Assembly (NCBI GenBank): GCA_050732775.1
Contig: JBOHRN010000002.1
Span: 1 to 64,000, forward strand
DNA from: JBOHRN01 sp050732775
GTDB taxonomy: Bacteria > Gemmatimonadota > Gemmatimonadetes > Longimicrobiales > Longimicrobiaceae
Reading direction: 5' to 3'
Length of the DNA stretch: 64,000 bases
Below, one piece after another: positions 26,207 through 33,489 of this stretch (the first letter of the stretch is position 1; every line of letters begins with the position of its first letter). A model generated the notes under the pieces. The model saw only the letters and a list, made by a program, of their open reading frames with translations, had not been told where the DNA came from and did not search any database. The position numbers were made by a program, and so were the translations under genes.

Positions 26207-26940
26207 GCGTTCCAGTACTTCAACACCGGCGGCGCCTCCCGGCCGGCCGGGATCACCAGGTAGGAGAAGTGGTGGATCCAGTCGCCCGCGTTGGCGTAAA
26301 AGCGGCCTGGAAAAAGCTCGCGCACAAGTGGCGTGTGGGCGTGGCCCGCGATTACCAGCTCGAGGGCGGGGTCGGCACGCAGCTGTTCGGCCGCCCACCC
26401 CTCGAGGCGGTCGCCCCGCTGGGCCAAGCCGGCCGGGTTCTCTTCTCTCCCCTCGGTGGAAGAGACCGCCCGGGCGATCCTCCAACCCCAGTCAGGGTGT
26501 AGCTGCCGGAAACCCCACTCGGCCCAGCGGCTGCGGATGACCGACTTGAGCAGACGATACCCTAAATCTCCCCCGCCCACGCCGTCTCCGTGGACGACCA
26601 GCGTGCGCCTGCCGGCCAGCTCCAGCACGGTGGGGCCAGCGATCAACTCCAACCCCACCTCGTCGCGCAGGAATGAGCCGGCCCAAGCGTCGTGGTTGCC
26701 GCCCACGAAGAGGATGGGCACGCCCCGCTCGGTCACTTCGGCGAGCGCGGCTACCACCCGGTAGTACTGGCGCGGGATCACCGAGCGGTACTCGAACCAG
26801 AAGTCGAAGAGGTCTCCGGCCAAAAGGAGCCCGCCCGCCCGCTCCGGCACCGTGCTGATGAAGCGGCGCAACTCCCGTTCGGTCTGGGACGGTACCGCGC
26901 CCAGATGAGCGTCGGAAATGACCAGCCACGGCTTTTCCAT
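26170..26940 (-). CDS. LpxH-like metallophosphoesterase (UDP-2,3-diacylglucosamine hydrolase family)
   Basis: LpxH hydrolyses UDP-2,3-diacylglucosamine to lipid X in lipid A synthesis. The 256-aa protein has the calcineurin-type metal motifs in order: SDAHLG (residues about 9-14), GDLFDFWFEY, GGNHDAW, VVHGDGVG and GHAHTPLV. It ends with FYANAGDWIHHFSY. The ATG at 26940 starts directly at the metal motif strand; an upstream extension of the frame overlaps the divergent thioesterase and is rejected. A predicted promoter lies only 6 nt upstream, implying a leaderless mRNA. LpxI or LpxG functions are alternatives. Confidence 0.85.
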   Translation of the reverse strand: MEKPWLVISDAHLGAVPSQTERELRRFISTVPERAGGLLLAGDLFDFWFEYRSVIPRQYYRVVAALAEVTERGVPILFVGGNHDAWAGSFLRDEVGLELIAGPTVLELAGRRTLVVHGDGVGGGDLGYRLLKSVIRSRWAEWGFRQLHPDWGWRIARAVSSTEGREENPAGLAQRGDRLEGWAAEQLRADPALELVIAGHAHTPLVRELFPGRFYANAGDWIHHFSYLVIPAGREAPPVLKYWNAHSSSATDLTRA

Positions 26941-26946
26941 GCTACC

Positions 26947-26975
26947 AAGGTACGCCTTGGCCGGAGACGTCACAA
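26947..26975 (-). promoter_or_regulatory. Predicted promoter of the lpxH-like gene (leaderless)
   Basis: On the minus strand TTGTGA (26975-26970) and TACCTT (26952-26947) are spaced by 17 bp. Six nt separate the -10 element from the ATG, so transcription should begin at or beside the start codon. Confidence 0.5.
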
Positions 26976-26982
26976 CGCCACG

Positions 26983-27011
26983 TTGACCGGCTTCGGGGGG
27001 CCGGGTAGCTT
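26983..27011 (+). promoter_or_regulatory. Predicted promoter of the thioesterase-lipoprotein operon (leaderless)
   Basis: TTGACC (26983-26988) and TAGCTT (27006-27011) are spaced by 17 bp. Seven nt separate the -10 element from the ATG at 27019, which predicts a leaderless transcript. It diverges from the lpxH-like promoter in the same 78-bp gap. Confidence 0.55.
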
Positions 27012-27018
27012 TGTCACC

Positions 27019-27429
27019 ATGAGCCATCCCCACACCACGGAGTTGCGCGTCCGTTACGGCGAGACCGACCGCATGGGCGTGGTTCACCACCCGGTGTACC
27101 TGCACTGGTGTGAGATCGGACGCACCGAACTGATCCGCGATCGGCTGGGGATCTCTTACGCCGAGCTGGAGGGGCGCGGTGTGGCTCTCGCCGTGGCCGA
27201 GGTGTGGGTGCGCTACCACCGCCCGGCCCGTTACGACGAGCCGGTGCGCGTCGAGACCTCGGTAGAGGGCGTCCGTTCGCGCTCGGTATCCTTTACCTAC
27301 CGGGTAGTTCGTGGTTCGGACGGGGAAGTACTCGCCACGGCGCGTACCGCCCTGGTGGCGATCGACCGTGACGGCAAGCCGGTGCGCCTGCCCCAAGCCG
27401 TGCGCAGGGGGCTGGGAAAAGAGGGATGA
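27019..27429 (+). CDS. YbgC-like acyl-CoA thioesterase (hot-dog fold)
   Basis: The 136-aa 4HBT-family protein shows RYGETDRMGVVHHPVYLHWCEIGRT split over the catalytic loop, with Asp in TDRMG and the helix that follows. VRYHRPARYDEPVRVET and a final ATARTALVAIDRDGKPVRLP complete the fold. YbgC-type enzymes hydrolyse short or long acyl-CoA thioesters and are often linked to envelope genes. Here the gene overlaps a lipoprotein gene and diverges from a lipid A gene. The ATG at 27019 is chosen because the frame upstream lies in the divergent gene. Confidence 0.92.
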   Translation: MSHPHTTELRVRYGETDRMGVVHHPVYLHWCEIGRTELIRDRLGISYAELEGRGVALAVAEVWVRYHRPARYDEPVRVETSVEGVRSRSVSFTYRVVRGSDGEVLATARTALVAIDRDGKPVRLPQAVRRGLGKEG

Positions 27430-29468
27430 GAGTTATCCGGCTCGCTCTGGTTGCTCTCTGCGCCGCGCTAGCGGGCTGCGCGCCCCTCCTCTCGGGACCA
27501 GCTCCCGTGCCTCTGAGCGGGGAGGACCGGGCCAGCCTGGCCCGGCTGCTAGAGATGGGGGACCGGCTGGTGTACGATCAAGGGGCCGTCACCGCGGCTC
27601 TATCGTCGCCGCTGGCCCCGGTACGGCGGTACGCCACCCTCGCCGTCGGCCGTGTCGGAGGTGCTGGCGCCAGGGAGACGCTCGTCCAACTCCTGGCCGA
27701 CGCCGACACCTCGGTGGCGGCCAGCGCGGCGTTTTCTCTCGGCCTCCTCGGCGACACCGGCGCCGTGACTTCGCTAGGCTCCCTGCTCGCGGACGAGGTG
27801 GCGCGAGAAGCCCCCACGGTGGCGGGAGAGGCCGCGGCAGCTCTCGCCAAGATCGGTACCGGGCCCGGCCACGACGCGCTCCTCGCCTTCCTGAGGAGCG
27901 CCCCTCTCACGGGTGAGGCCGCCCGGCTCGCCATCTCACCGGCGCTCTTGTCCTTTTGGCGGCTCCCGGCCGGGGCCCCGCTCGCCGCGCCCGCGAGGTG
28001 GACGGCCAGCCCGGACCCCGAGCTACGCTGGAGGGCCGCGCACGCCTTGGCCCGGCGGCCTTCGCCGGGGGCGGTTGCCCTACTCTTGGAGCTGGCCAGA
28101 GACCGGGACGTCCGCGTCCGCGCCCTGGCCTTGCGCGGTATCACCGGCGCTGTTACCGATTCGGCTGGGGCGCGGGAAGGGGCGCTAGCGGCTTTGCTGG
28201 CGGGTACCTCGGACGGTGACCGGGGCGTCCGTATCCAGGCGCTCCGCACCCTGGGCGGCTACGCCGGGGAGAGGTCGGTGGCGGCGCTGGTGGCAGCGCT
28301 CGGCGCCGGCGATGGCTACCTGGCTACGGTGGCGGCGCAGTCCCTGGGCCAGATCGGCCCGCCCGCCCGCGCCTCCGCCGCGGAGCTTGCCACTCTGGCG
28401 CGCTCTCCCGCCCTTCCGGTGATGGTCCGAACCGCCGCGGCGGAAGCCCTCGGCTCGGTCGCGCCCTTCGCGGCCGAAGAAGTGGCCGGGGAGCTGGCGG
28501 TTTTAGACAGTTGGCGGCTACGGGCGGCAGCGGCGCGGGCGTACGCGTTGGTGGGGCCAGCTTCTCGCGCCGAGCTCTCCGAGCTGATCCGCGACCCGGA
28601 CCCCCGGGTCGCGGCCGCTGCCCTAGGGGCTGCTACCCAGGGCTCCAGGGTTAGCGGCCTCCGCTCGATCTTGGTCGAAGCGGTCGGCCACCCCAACGTG
28701 GGCGTGCGCGCCGTTGCCCTCGGGGCGCTGGCCGGGTGGGACGATCCCTCCTTCTTGCCCCTCTTGCTAGACGCCTACGGCCGAGCCCAGCGAGACCGTA
28801 CGAACGACGCGGCCCTGGCGGCCGTCGACGCCTTGGCCGGACTGCGGGGTGCCGCACCGGCCCGAGCTTTCTTTACCCGCTTCTCGCGTTCCCCCGACTT
28901 TACAGTTCGCCGCAGGGTGGCGGAGCTCTTTCCTCAGGCGGCCGGGCGTTGGGGAGATCCGGCTCCGGCCGGCACCCGGCTCACCGCCGCCGGTTACCGC
29001 GGGATCGTCCGCGATCTGGTGGCACCGGCCCTGGCGGGGCGGCTGCCGAAAGCCGTGGTCGAGACCGGGTCGGGCCGCTTCGAGGTCGAGCTGTTGGCGG
29101 CACGAGCTCCCCTCACCGTACACAACTTCATCTCCCTGGCCGAAGCGGGCTACTTCGACGGCCAGGAGTGGCCCAGGGTGGTACCCAACTTCGTGATCCA
29201 GGGCGGAGACCCCGAGGGGGACACTTCGGGTGGCCCGGGGTATGCCATCCGGGACGAGATCAACCGCGCCCGTTACCTGCGTGGTAGCGTGGGCATGGCG
29301 CTGGCCGGGCCGGACACCGGCGGCAGCCAGTTTTTCGTGACCCATTCGCCGCAGCCGCATCTGGACGGCGGTTACACCGTGTTTGGCCGGGTGATCGCGG
29401 GCATGGAAGTGGTCGACCGGGTGACGGTGGGAGAGGTGATCCGCTCGGTCAAGGTTGTACGCCGATAA
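27426..29468 (+). CDS. HEAT-repeat lipoprotein fused to a cyclophilin-type peptidyl-prolyl isomerase
   Basis: The 680-aa protein has a lipoprotein signal peptide (LAGC, Cys18 region). About ten HEAT-like helical repeats follow (about 40-530; patterns such as VRRYATLAVGRVGGAGARE and VRALALRGITGAV). A complete cyclophilin domain at about 540-680 contains FVIQGGDPEGDTSGGPGY, SQFFVTHSPQPHLDGGYTVF and FGRVIAGMEVVD. The domain order suggests a periplasmic, membrane-tethered folding factor whose HEAT scaffold binds clients or partners. The ATG at 27426 overlaps the thioesterase stop, and lipoprotein and LptE-like genes follow. Confidence 0.88.
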   Translation: MRVIRLALVALCAALAGCAPLLSGPAPVPLSGEDRASLARLLEMGDRLVYDQGAVTAALSSPLAPVRRYATLAVGRVGGAGARETLVQLLADADTSVAASAAFSLGLLGDTGAVTSLGSLLADEVAREAPTVAGEAAAALAKIGTGPGHDALLAFLRSAPLTGEAARLAISPALLSFWRLPAGAPLAAPARWTASPDPELRWRAAHALARRPSPGAVALLLELARDRDVRVRALALRGITGAVTDSAGAREGALAALLAGTSDGDRGVRIQALRTLGGYAGERSVAALVAALGAGDGYLATVAAQSLGQIGPPARASAAELATLARSPALPVMVRTAAAEALGSVAPFAAEEVAGELAVLDSWRLRAAAARAYALVGPASRAELSELIRDPDPRVAAAALGAATQGSRVSGLRSILVEAVGHPNVGVRAVALGALAGWDDPSFLPLLLDAYGRAQRDRTNDAALAAVDALAGLRGAAPARAFFTRFSRSPDFTVRRRVAELFPQAAGRWGDPAPAGTRLTAAGYRGIVRDLVAPALAGRLPKAVVETGSGRFEVELLAARAPLTVHNFISLAEAGYFDGQEWPRVVPNFVIQGGDPEGDTSGGPGYAIRDEINRARYLRGSVGMALAGPDTGGSQFFVTHSPQPHLDGGYTVFGRVIAGMEVVDRVTVGEVIRSVKVVRR

Positions 29469-29486
29469 AACACACCTTACCCGAAG

Positions 29487-30173
29487 ATGAGAAACCGTAT
29501 CCACCTGGTTGCCCCGCAGCTGGTCGTGCTGATGGCGGCGTGCGCCCCCGCGCTGTCGGCGCCCCAGGGGGTGCCGGTCGACGATGCCGCCCGGGTTGAG
29601 CAGTCGGCCTCAGCGGCCCTGCTGCCGGACCGGCCCGGGCGGGCCGACTTCGGCTGGGAGCTGAACGAGCAAGGCACCCGGCTGCACGGCAGGGGGGTTG
29701 CCCGTTACCAGGCGCCCCGGCGGCTCCGGATCGACCTCTTTGGCCCGCGCGGAGAGACCTACCTGGCCGCGGCCCTGGTAGACGGAGAGTACCGGATACC
29801 GGCTGCCCTGGAGGGGCGCGTCAGACTACCGTCTCCCTCACTCTTGTGGGCCGCGCTAGGCGTACTGGAGCCGCCGGGCGGCGAACTCTCGGCCGCCCTG
29901 TCCGCGGATTCGGTTCTCACGCTCCGGTACTCGCGCCCCGGTGACGAAGCGTTCGGTTTCGAAATCGGGGACTGGCCCGGTGACCCCCGGCTCCTCTCCT
30001 CCCGCGCCAGCCGGTCGGGGAGCGTCACCGAATCGGTGCAGCTAGAGGCCGGCCCGGCCGGGGGGCCGGGACGAGCCCGCTACCGGAACTGGGCCGAGTA
30101 CCGCGACCTGACCCTCACCTTCGAGAAGGTCGCTGACGCCGGGCCGTTCGACCCTTCCCTTTGGAGTCCATGA
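29487..30173 (+). CDS. Putative LolB/LolA-like outer-membrane lipoprotein
   Basis: The 228-aa protein has a lipobox (LMAAC). Its pattern resembles the one-sided beta-sheet of LolA/LolB lipoprotein carriers: GRGVARYQAPRRLRIDLFGP, GETYLAAALVDGEYRIP, then a later RYRNWAEYRDLTLTFEKV resembling the typical final strands. DUF4292-type proteins share this layout. Sequence similarity to known LolB is weak, so the role in lipoprotein insertion is inferred from fold pattern and from the neighbouring LptE-like gene, whose ATG overlaps its stop. Confidence 0.65.
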   Translation: MRNRIHLVAPQLVVLMAACAPALSAPQGVPVDDAARVEQSASAALLPDRPGRADFGWELNEQGTRLHGRGVARYQAPRRLRIDLFGPRGETYLAAALVDGEYRIPAALEGRVRLPSPSLLWAALGVLEPPGGELSAALSADSVLTLRYSRPGDEAFGFEIGDWPGDPRLLSSRASRSGSVTESVQLEAGPAGGPGRARYRNWAEYRDLTLTFEKVADAGPFDPSLWSP

Positions 30174-30670
30174 AGACCGTTATCTTCGCCGTTTTTCTGG
30201 CTGGCTCGCTAGCAAGTTGCGTGTACTCGTTCGCGGGTGGTGGACTGCCCGGTCACATTCGGACCATCGCCATCGTTCCTTTCGACAACGAAACCGGCCA
30301 GCCGGGACTCGGCACCGAGGTCCAGCTCGAACTGCGGCAAGAGCTACCGCGCAGCTTGGGAGTCCGTATCGCCGGGGAGTCAGTGGCCGACGCCGTCGTG
30401 CGCGGCAAGATCACCGGCTACGAGGAGACCGCGCCCTCGTTCCGTCCGGCCGAGCCGGGCGGGAGGGTGGAGGTGGTGCAGCGGGAGGTGCGTATCACCT
30501 TCGAGGCCGAAATCTACGACCGCACCGAGAACGCACCCATCTGGAAGCAGAGCGGGTTGACCGCGAGCGGAGCGTACGCGCCGGCTTCGGAGTCGGTCGA
30601 GCGGGCGGTGGAGGTCGCCATCGAGCAGATGATCGTGCGCATAGTGGACGGCGCCCAGTCCCAGTGGTGA
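30170..30670 (+). CDS. LptE-like LPS-assembly lipoprotein
   Basis: The 166-aa protein has a short signal peptide and lipobox LASC, then YSFAGGGLPGHIRTIAIVPF and GTEVQLELRQELPRS. This matches LptE-type lipoproteins of non-proteobacterial diderms (IPxF-N-T motif, here VPFDNETGQPG). LptE plugs LptD during lipopolysaccharide delivery to the outer membrane. ATG 30170 with GGAG 4 nt upstream is preferred over TTG 30161. hemC starts inside its stop codon. Confidence 0.82.
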   Translation: MKTVIFAVFLAGSLASCVYSFAGGGLPGHIRTIAIVPFDNETGQPGLGTEVQLELRQELPRSLGVRIAGESVADAVVRGKITGYEETAPSFRPAEPGGRVEVVQREVRITFEAEIYDRTENAPIWKQSGLTASGAYAPASESVERAVEVAIEQMIVRIVDGAQSQW

Positions 30671-31629
30671 GCGACGGCAAAACCGTTACTCTAGTCACCC
30701 GGGGCAGCGCGCTGGCGCTCTGCCAGGCCGCGTTGGTGCGGGAGCGGCTTCTCGCCGCCGACCCAGCCCGCCCGGTCGAAACGAGGGTGATCCGCACCAG
30801 CGGAGACCGGTTGCTGGACACCGCCCTCTACCCGGTCGGCGAGAAGGGGCTGTTTAGCCACGAACTGGACCAAGCCGTGTTGGGTGGAGAGGCCGACCTC
30901 GCCGTTCACTCCCTGAAGGACCTGCCCACCACCTTGCCCGACGGGCTGGTCATCGCCGCCGTTACCGAGCGGGACGACCCCCGCGACGTCCTGGTGCTTC
31001 GGGAGGGGGAGGGTGAAACTCTGGCCGGCCTCCCACCCGCCACGCGGGTGGGGACCAGCTCCCTCCGCCGCCGCGCCCAACTCCTGCGCCTGCGGCCCGA
31101 CCTGGAAGTAACCGAGATAAGGGGCAACGTTGACAGCCGCCTCCGCAAGCTGGACTCTGGCGAGTGCGACGCCCTGATACTGGCCGCGGCCGGTCTCTGG
31201 CGGCTTGGGCTGGAGGTCAGGATAACCGATTACCTGGAGGACGGTTGGCTCCCGGCCGCGGGCCAGGGAGCCCTGGCGGTGGTGGCGCGGGAAGACGACA
31301 CCGACGTGCTGGCCGAGCTGGTCGGGCTCGACCACCCCCCCTCGCGCCTCGCGGTTCGTGCCGAAAGGGCGCTCCTGGCGCGGCTCGAGGGGGGCTGCCA
31401 GGTGCCGGTGGGCGTACTGGCGCGGGCGAGGGAAGATGGGCTGGAGTTGGACGCCCTGGTCGCGGACGTGGACGGCAAGGAGTTGATCCGCGACACCCGG
31501 GCGGGCTCGTTAGCAGATCCGGAGCGGGTGGGTCGCGAACTGGCCGAACGGTTGCTGGAGCGGGGCGCGGACCGGATCTTGGCGCGGCTCCGCCGGGAGT
31601 CCGCCCCGGTGGTGGAGGGGACGAGTTGA
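30667..31629 (+). CDS. hemC: Hydroxymethylbilane synthase (porphobilinogen deaminase)
   Basis: HemC joins four porphobilinogen units for heme and other tetrapyrroles. The 320-aa protein has TRGSALALCQA, the HSLKDLPT motif with catalytic Asp85, TSSLRRRAQLL and IRGNVDSRLRKLD, then the dipyrromethane cofactor Cys244 in EGGCQVPVG. GTG 30667 gives the normal N-terminus and a GTGA overlap. No other heme gene is adjacent; it sits between LPS-related genes. Confidence 0.97.
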   Translation: MSDGKTVTLVTRGSALALCQAALVRERLLAADPARPVETRVIRTSGDRLLDTALYPVGEKGLFSHELDQAVLGGEADLAVHSLKDLPTTLPDGLVIAAVTERDDPRDVLVLREGEGETLAGLPPATRVGTSSLRRRAQLLRLRPDLEVTEIRGNVDSRLRKLDSGECDALILAAAGLWRLGLEVRITDYLEDGWLPAAGQGALAVVAREDDTDVLAELVGLDHPPSRLAVRAERALLARLEGGCQVPVGVLARAREDGLELDALVADVDGKELIRDTRAGSLADPERVGRELAERLLERGADRILARLRRESAPVVEGTS

Positions 31630-32111
31630 GCCCTCGCCACCCCCGGGAAAAGGTTCTCTCGCAGGAAGACGCCCTCGGCCGCTACGGCCGCCCCCGCGAC
31701 TTCCGGCTGGTATTCACCAACGGTTGCTTTGATCTCCTCCACTGGGGCCACGTGGAGTGTCTGCACGCGGCGCGGGGCTTGGGAGCGGCTCTGGTGGTGG
31801 GGGTCAACTCCGACCACTCGGTCAGGCGGCTCAAGGGGCCCGGGCGCCCGCTCGTGCCGGAGCAGGAGCGGGCCTTGCTCCTCGCCTCCTTGGCGGCCGT
31901 GGACGGCGTCGTTCTCTTCGACCAGGACACGCCGCGCGAGCTGATCGCGGCCCTCCTCCCCGACGTACTGGTCAAGGGTGGCGACTACTTGCCCCAAGAG
32001 GTGGCCGGCGCAGACGAAGTAGAGCGGGCCGGGGGAGAGGTGGTGATCGTCCCCTTGGTCCCCGGCGCCTCCACCAGCTCTCTTATCGGGCGGCTCTCCG
32101 CTCCACCATGA
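31626..32111 (+). CDS. rfaE2: D-glycero-beta-D-manno-heptose 1-phosphate adenylyltransferase
   Basis: RfaE2 (HldE C-domain type) makes ADP-heptose for the LPS inner core. The 161-aa nucleotidyltransferase has TNGCFDLLHWGH at residues 31-42 (HxGH-type motif), VGVNSDHSVRRLKGPGRP, LFDQDTPRELI, VLVKGGDY and the C-terminal PGASTSSLI. TTG 31626 overlaps the hemC stop. It is a stand-alone enzyme with no sugar-kinase domain, so a separate HldA-type kinase is expected elsewhere. Confidence 0.95.
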   Translation: MSPRHPREKVLSQEDALGRYGRPRDFRLVFTNGCFDLLHWGHVECLHAARGLGAALVVGVNSDHSVRRLKGPGRPLVPEQERALLLASLAAVDGVVLFDQDTPRELIAALLPDVLVKGGDYLPQEVAGADEVERAGGEVVIVPLVPGASTSSLIGRLSAPP

Positions 32112-32734
32112 CCCAGCTCCTGGCGGCTACGCGCAACCGGGGAAAGTTCCGGGAGATAAAGGATATCCTGGACGGCCTCGGCCTAGAGGTGGTGGATCCG
32201 GACCAGGCCGGCGTGGGGTACGAACCCGCCGAGGAGGAGCTCGAGCGTTACGAAACCTTCCGGGAAAACGCCTTGGCCAAAGTCCGCTACTTCGCCGGGC
32301 GTACCGGCCTGCCCGCAGTTGCCGACGACTCCGGGCTGGTGGTGGACGCCCTGGGGGGAGAGCCGGGCGTGCGCTCCAAGCGTTTCTCAAGCCGCGGCGG
32401 CCTGTCCGGCGAACAGCTCGGCCTCGCCAACAACCAGGCGCTACTAGGCCTGCTCACCGGGGTTCCAGACCCGGACCGAACGGCCAGCTTCGTGTGCGTG
32501 GCGGCTCTGGTACTGCCGGACGGCCGGGAGCGGCTGTTTGAGGGGAGGCTAGAGGGCATCATCACGCGAGAGCCGCGCGGCGATGGCGGCTTCGGTTACG
32601 ATCCCCTCTTTTTCGTGCCCGCGGAGGGGGCCACCACCGCCGAACTCTCCCCCGCCCGCAAAAACGCCATCAGCCACCGCGGCCGCGCCTTCAGGGCGCT
32701 GCGCGCGGCTCTGGAAGCGGGTGGACGTGGTTGA
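32108..32734 (+). CDS. rdgB: RdgB/HAM1 non-canonical purine NTP pyrophosphatase
   Basis: The 208-aa enzyme removes dITP, XTP and related nucleotides from the pool. Motifs are ATRNRGKFREI at the N-terminus, AVADDSGLVVDALGGEPGV with the catalytic Asp pair, GDGGFGYDPLFFVP and ISHRGRAFRAL near the end. ATG 32108 overlaps the rfaE2 stop. The predicted promoter for the tRNA cluster begins in its stop region. Confidence 0.96.
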   Translation: MTQLLAATRNRGKFREIKDILDGLGLEVVDPDQAGVGYEPAEEELERYETFRENALAKVRYFAGRTGLPAVADDSGLVVDALGGEPGVRSKRFSSRGGLSGEQLGLANNQALLGLLTGVPDPDRTASFVCVAALVLPDGRERLFEGRLEGIITREPRGDGGFGYDPLFFVPAEGATTAELSPARKNAISHRGRAFRALRAALEAGGRG

Positions 32735-32759
32735 TTTTGAGGGCTTTTTGCGCTACCTT
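32731..32759 (+). promoter_or_regulatory. Predicted promoter of the tRNA cluster
   Basis: TTGATT (32731-32736) and TACCTT (32754-32759) are spaced by 17 bp and end 8 nt before tRNA-Pro. The -35 element overlaps the rdgB stop. Confidence 0.5.
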
Positions 32760-32767
32760 CAAGAGTT

Positions 32768-32841
32768 CGGGGCGTGGCTCAGCCCGGTAGAGCACCCGCT
32801 TTGGGAGCGGGGGGTCGCCGGTTCAAATCCGGCCGCCCCGA
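32768..32841 (+). tRNA. tRNA-Pro (UGG)
   Basis: The acceptor CGGGGCG (32768-32774) pairs with CGCCCCG (32834-32840), with discriminator A at 32841. The anticodon arm is CCCGC-TTTGGGA-GCGGG, anticodon TGG; the T arm is GCCGG-TTCAAAT-CCGGC. CCA is not encoded. Confidence 0.96.
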
Positions 32842-32843
32842 CT

Positions 32844-32917
32844 GCGCCAGTAGCTCAGCTGGATAGAGCAACGGCCTTCTAAGCCGTAGGTCGCAGGTTC
32901 GAGTCCTGCCTGGCGCA
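32844..32917 (+). tRNA. tRNA-Arg (UCU)
   Basis: The acceptor GCGCCAG (32844-32850) pairs with CTGGCGC (32910-32916), with discriminator A at 32917. The anticodon arm is ACGGC-CTTCTAA-GCCGT, anticodon TCT. It lies 2 nt after tRNA-Pro. CCA is not encoded. Confidence 0.96.
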
Positions 32918-32950
32918 CTGGCCCAAGGTAACTTACCTTTTAGCCGTTTG

Positions 32951-33024
32951 GTGGGCGTAGCTCAGTCGGTTAGAGCGCCAGGTTGTGGCCCTGGAGGTCG
33001 CCGGTTCGATCCCGGTCGCTCACC
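32951..33024 (+). tRNA. tRNA-His (GUG)
   Basis: The acceptor GTGGGCG (32951-32957) pairs with CGCTCAC (33017-33023), with discriminator C at 33024. The anticodon arm is CCAGG-TTGTGGC-CCTGG, anticodon GTG. A G at 32950 can serve as the His-specific G-1 opposite C73. CCA is not encoded. Confidence 0.96.
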
Positions 33025-33030
33025 CCTTAT

Positions 33031-33062
33031 CCCCCGCCGTCCGTTTGGCGCGGGGGTTTTTT
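33031..33062 (+). terminator. Intrinsic terminator after the tRNA cluster
   Basis: CCCCCGC (33031-33037) pairs with GCGGGGG (33050-33056), followed by six T residues (33057-33062). It lies directly after tRNA-His and 20 nt before the next ATG. Confidence 0.85.
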
Positions 33063-33081
33063 CGTCTTGACCCTTGAGTCT

Positions 33082-33489
33082 ATGAAAGTCCTCTACGCCC
33101 TCATCTGCGAGCACGCCGAAACCGGTGACGACAGCCGGGTGGACGTCCGCGGTATCTTCCACCAACTCTACGCGCCGGGTTTTCCGGCCCAACAGGAACG
33201 GCTCACCTTGGCCGTGGCGCTGGAGTGGGAGAAAGGTGAAGAGGGTAGGCGGAGCTTCCGCATCGACCTGCTCGATCCGGCCGGCGGCCCCGCCCTTACT
33301 ATCTCCGGACACACCGACGTGGGAGCCCCTGACGGCGCGACCGGTCCGCCGCAGACCCGGCTGGTGATGCCGCTCGAAAACGTGGTCTTCGCCGGCGAGG
33401 GGAGCTACCGCTTCGTGATCCGCGTGGACGGAACCACCACTCCGCTCGCCCCCTTGCATCTGATCCAAGCCTTGGACGCCGAGGGCTAA
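33082..33489 (+). CDS. Small cytosolic protein resembling DUF6941, unknown function
   Basis: The 135-aa protein has no signal peptide. It begins MKVLYALICEHAETGDDSRV, then VDVRGIFHQLYAPGFPAQQ, an ALEWEKGEEG strand pair and a C-terminal ENVVFAGEGSYRFVIRVDG. This layout resembles the DUF6941 family, a beta-rich domain of unknown role. The ATG at 33082 is preferred; an upstream GTG in frame would lie in tRNA-His. Its stop overlaps the convergent hydrolase gene. Confidence 0.7.
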   Translation: MKVLYALICEHAETGDDSRVDVRGIFHQLYAPGFPAQQERLTLAVALEWEKGEEGRRSFRIDLLDPAGGPALTISGHTDVGAPDGATGPPQTRLVMPLENVVFAGEGSYRFVIRVDGTTTPLAPLHLIQALDAEG

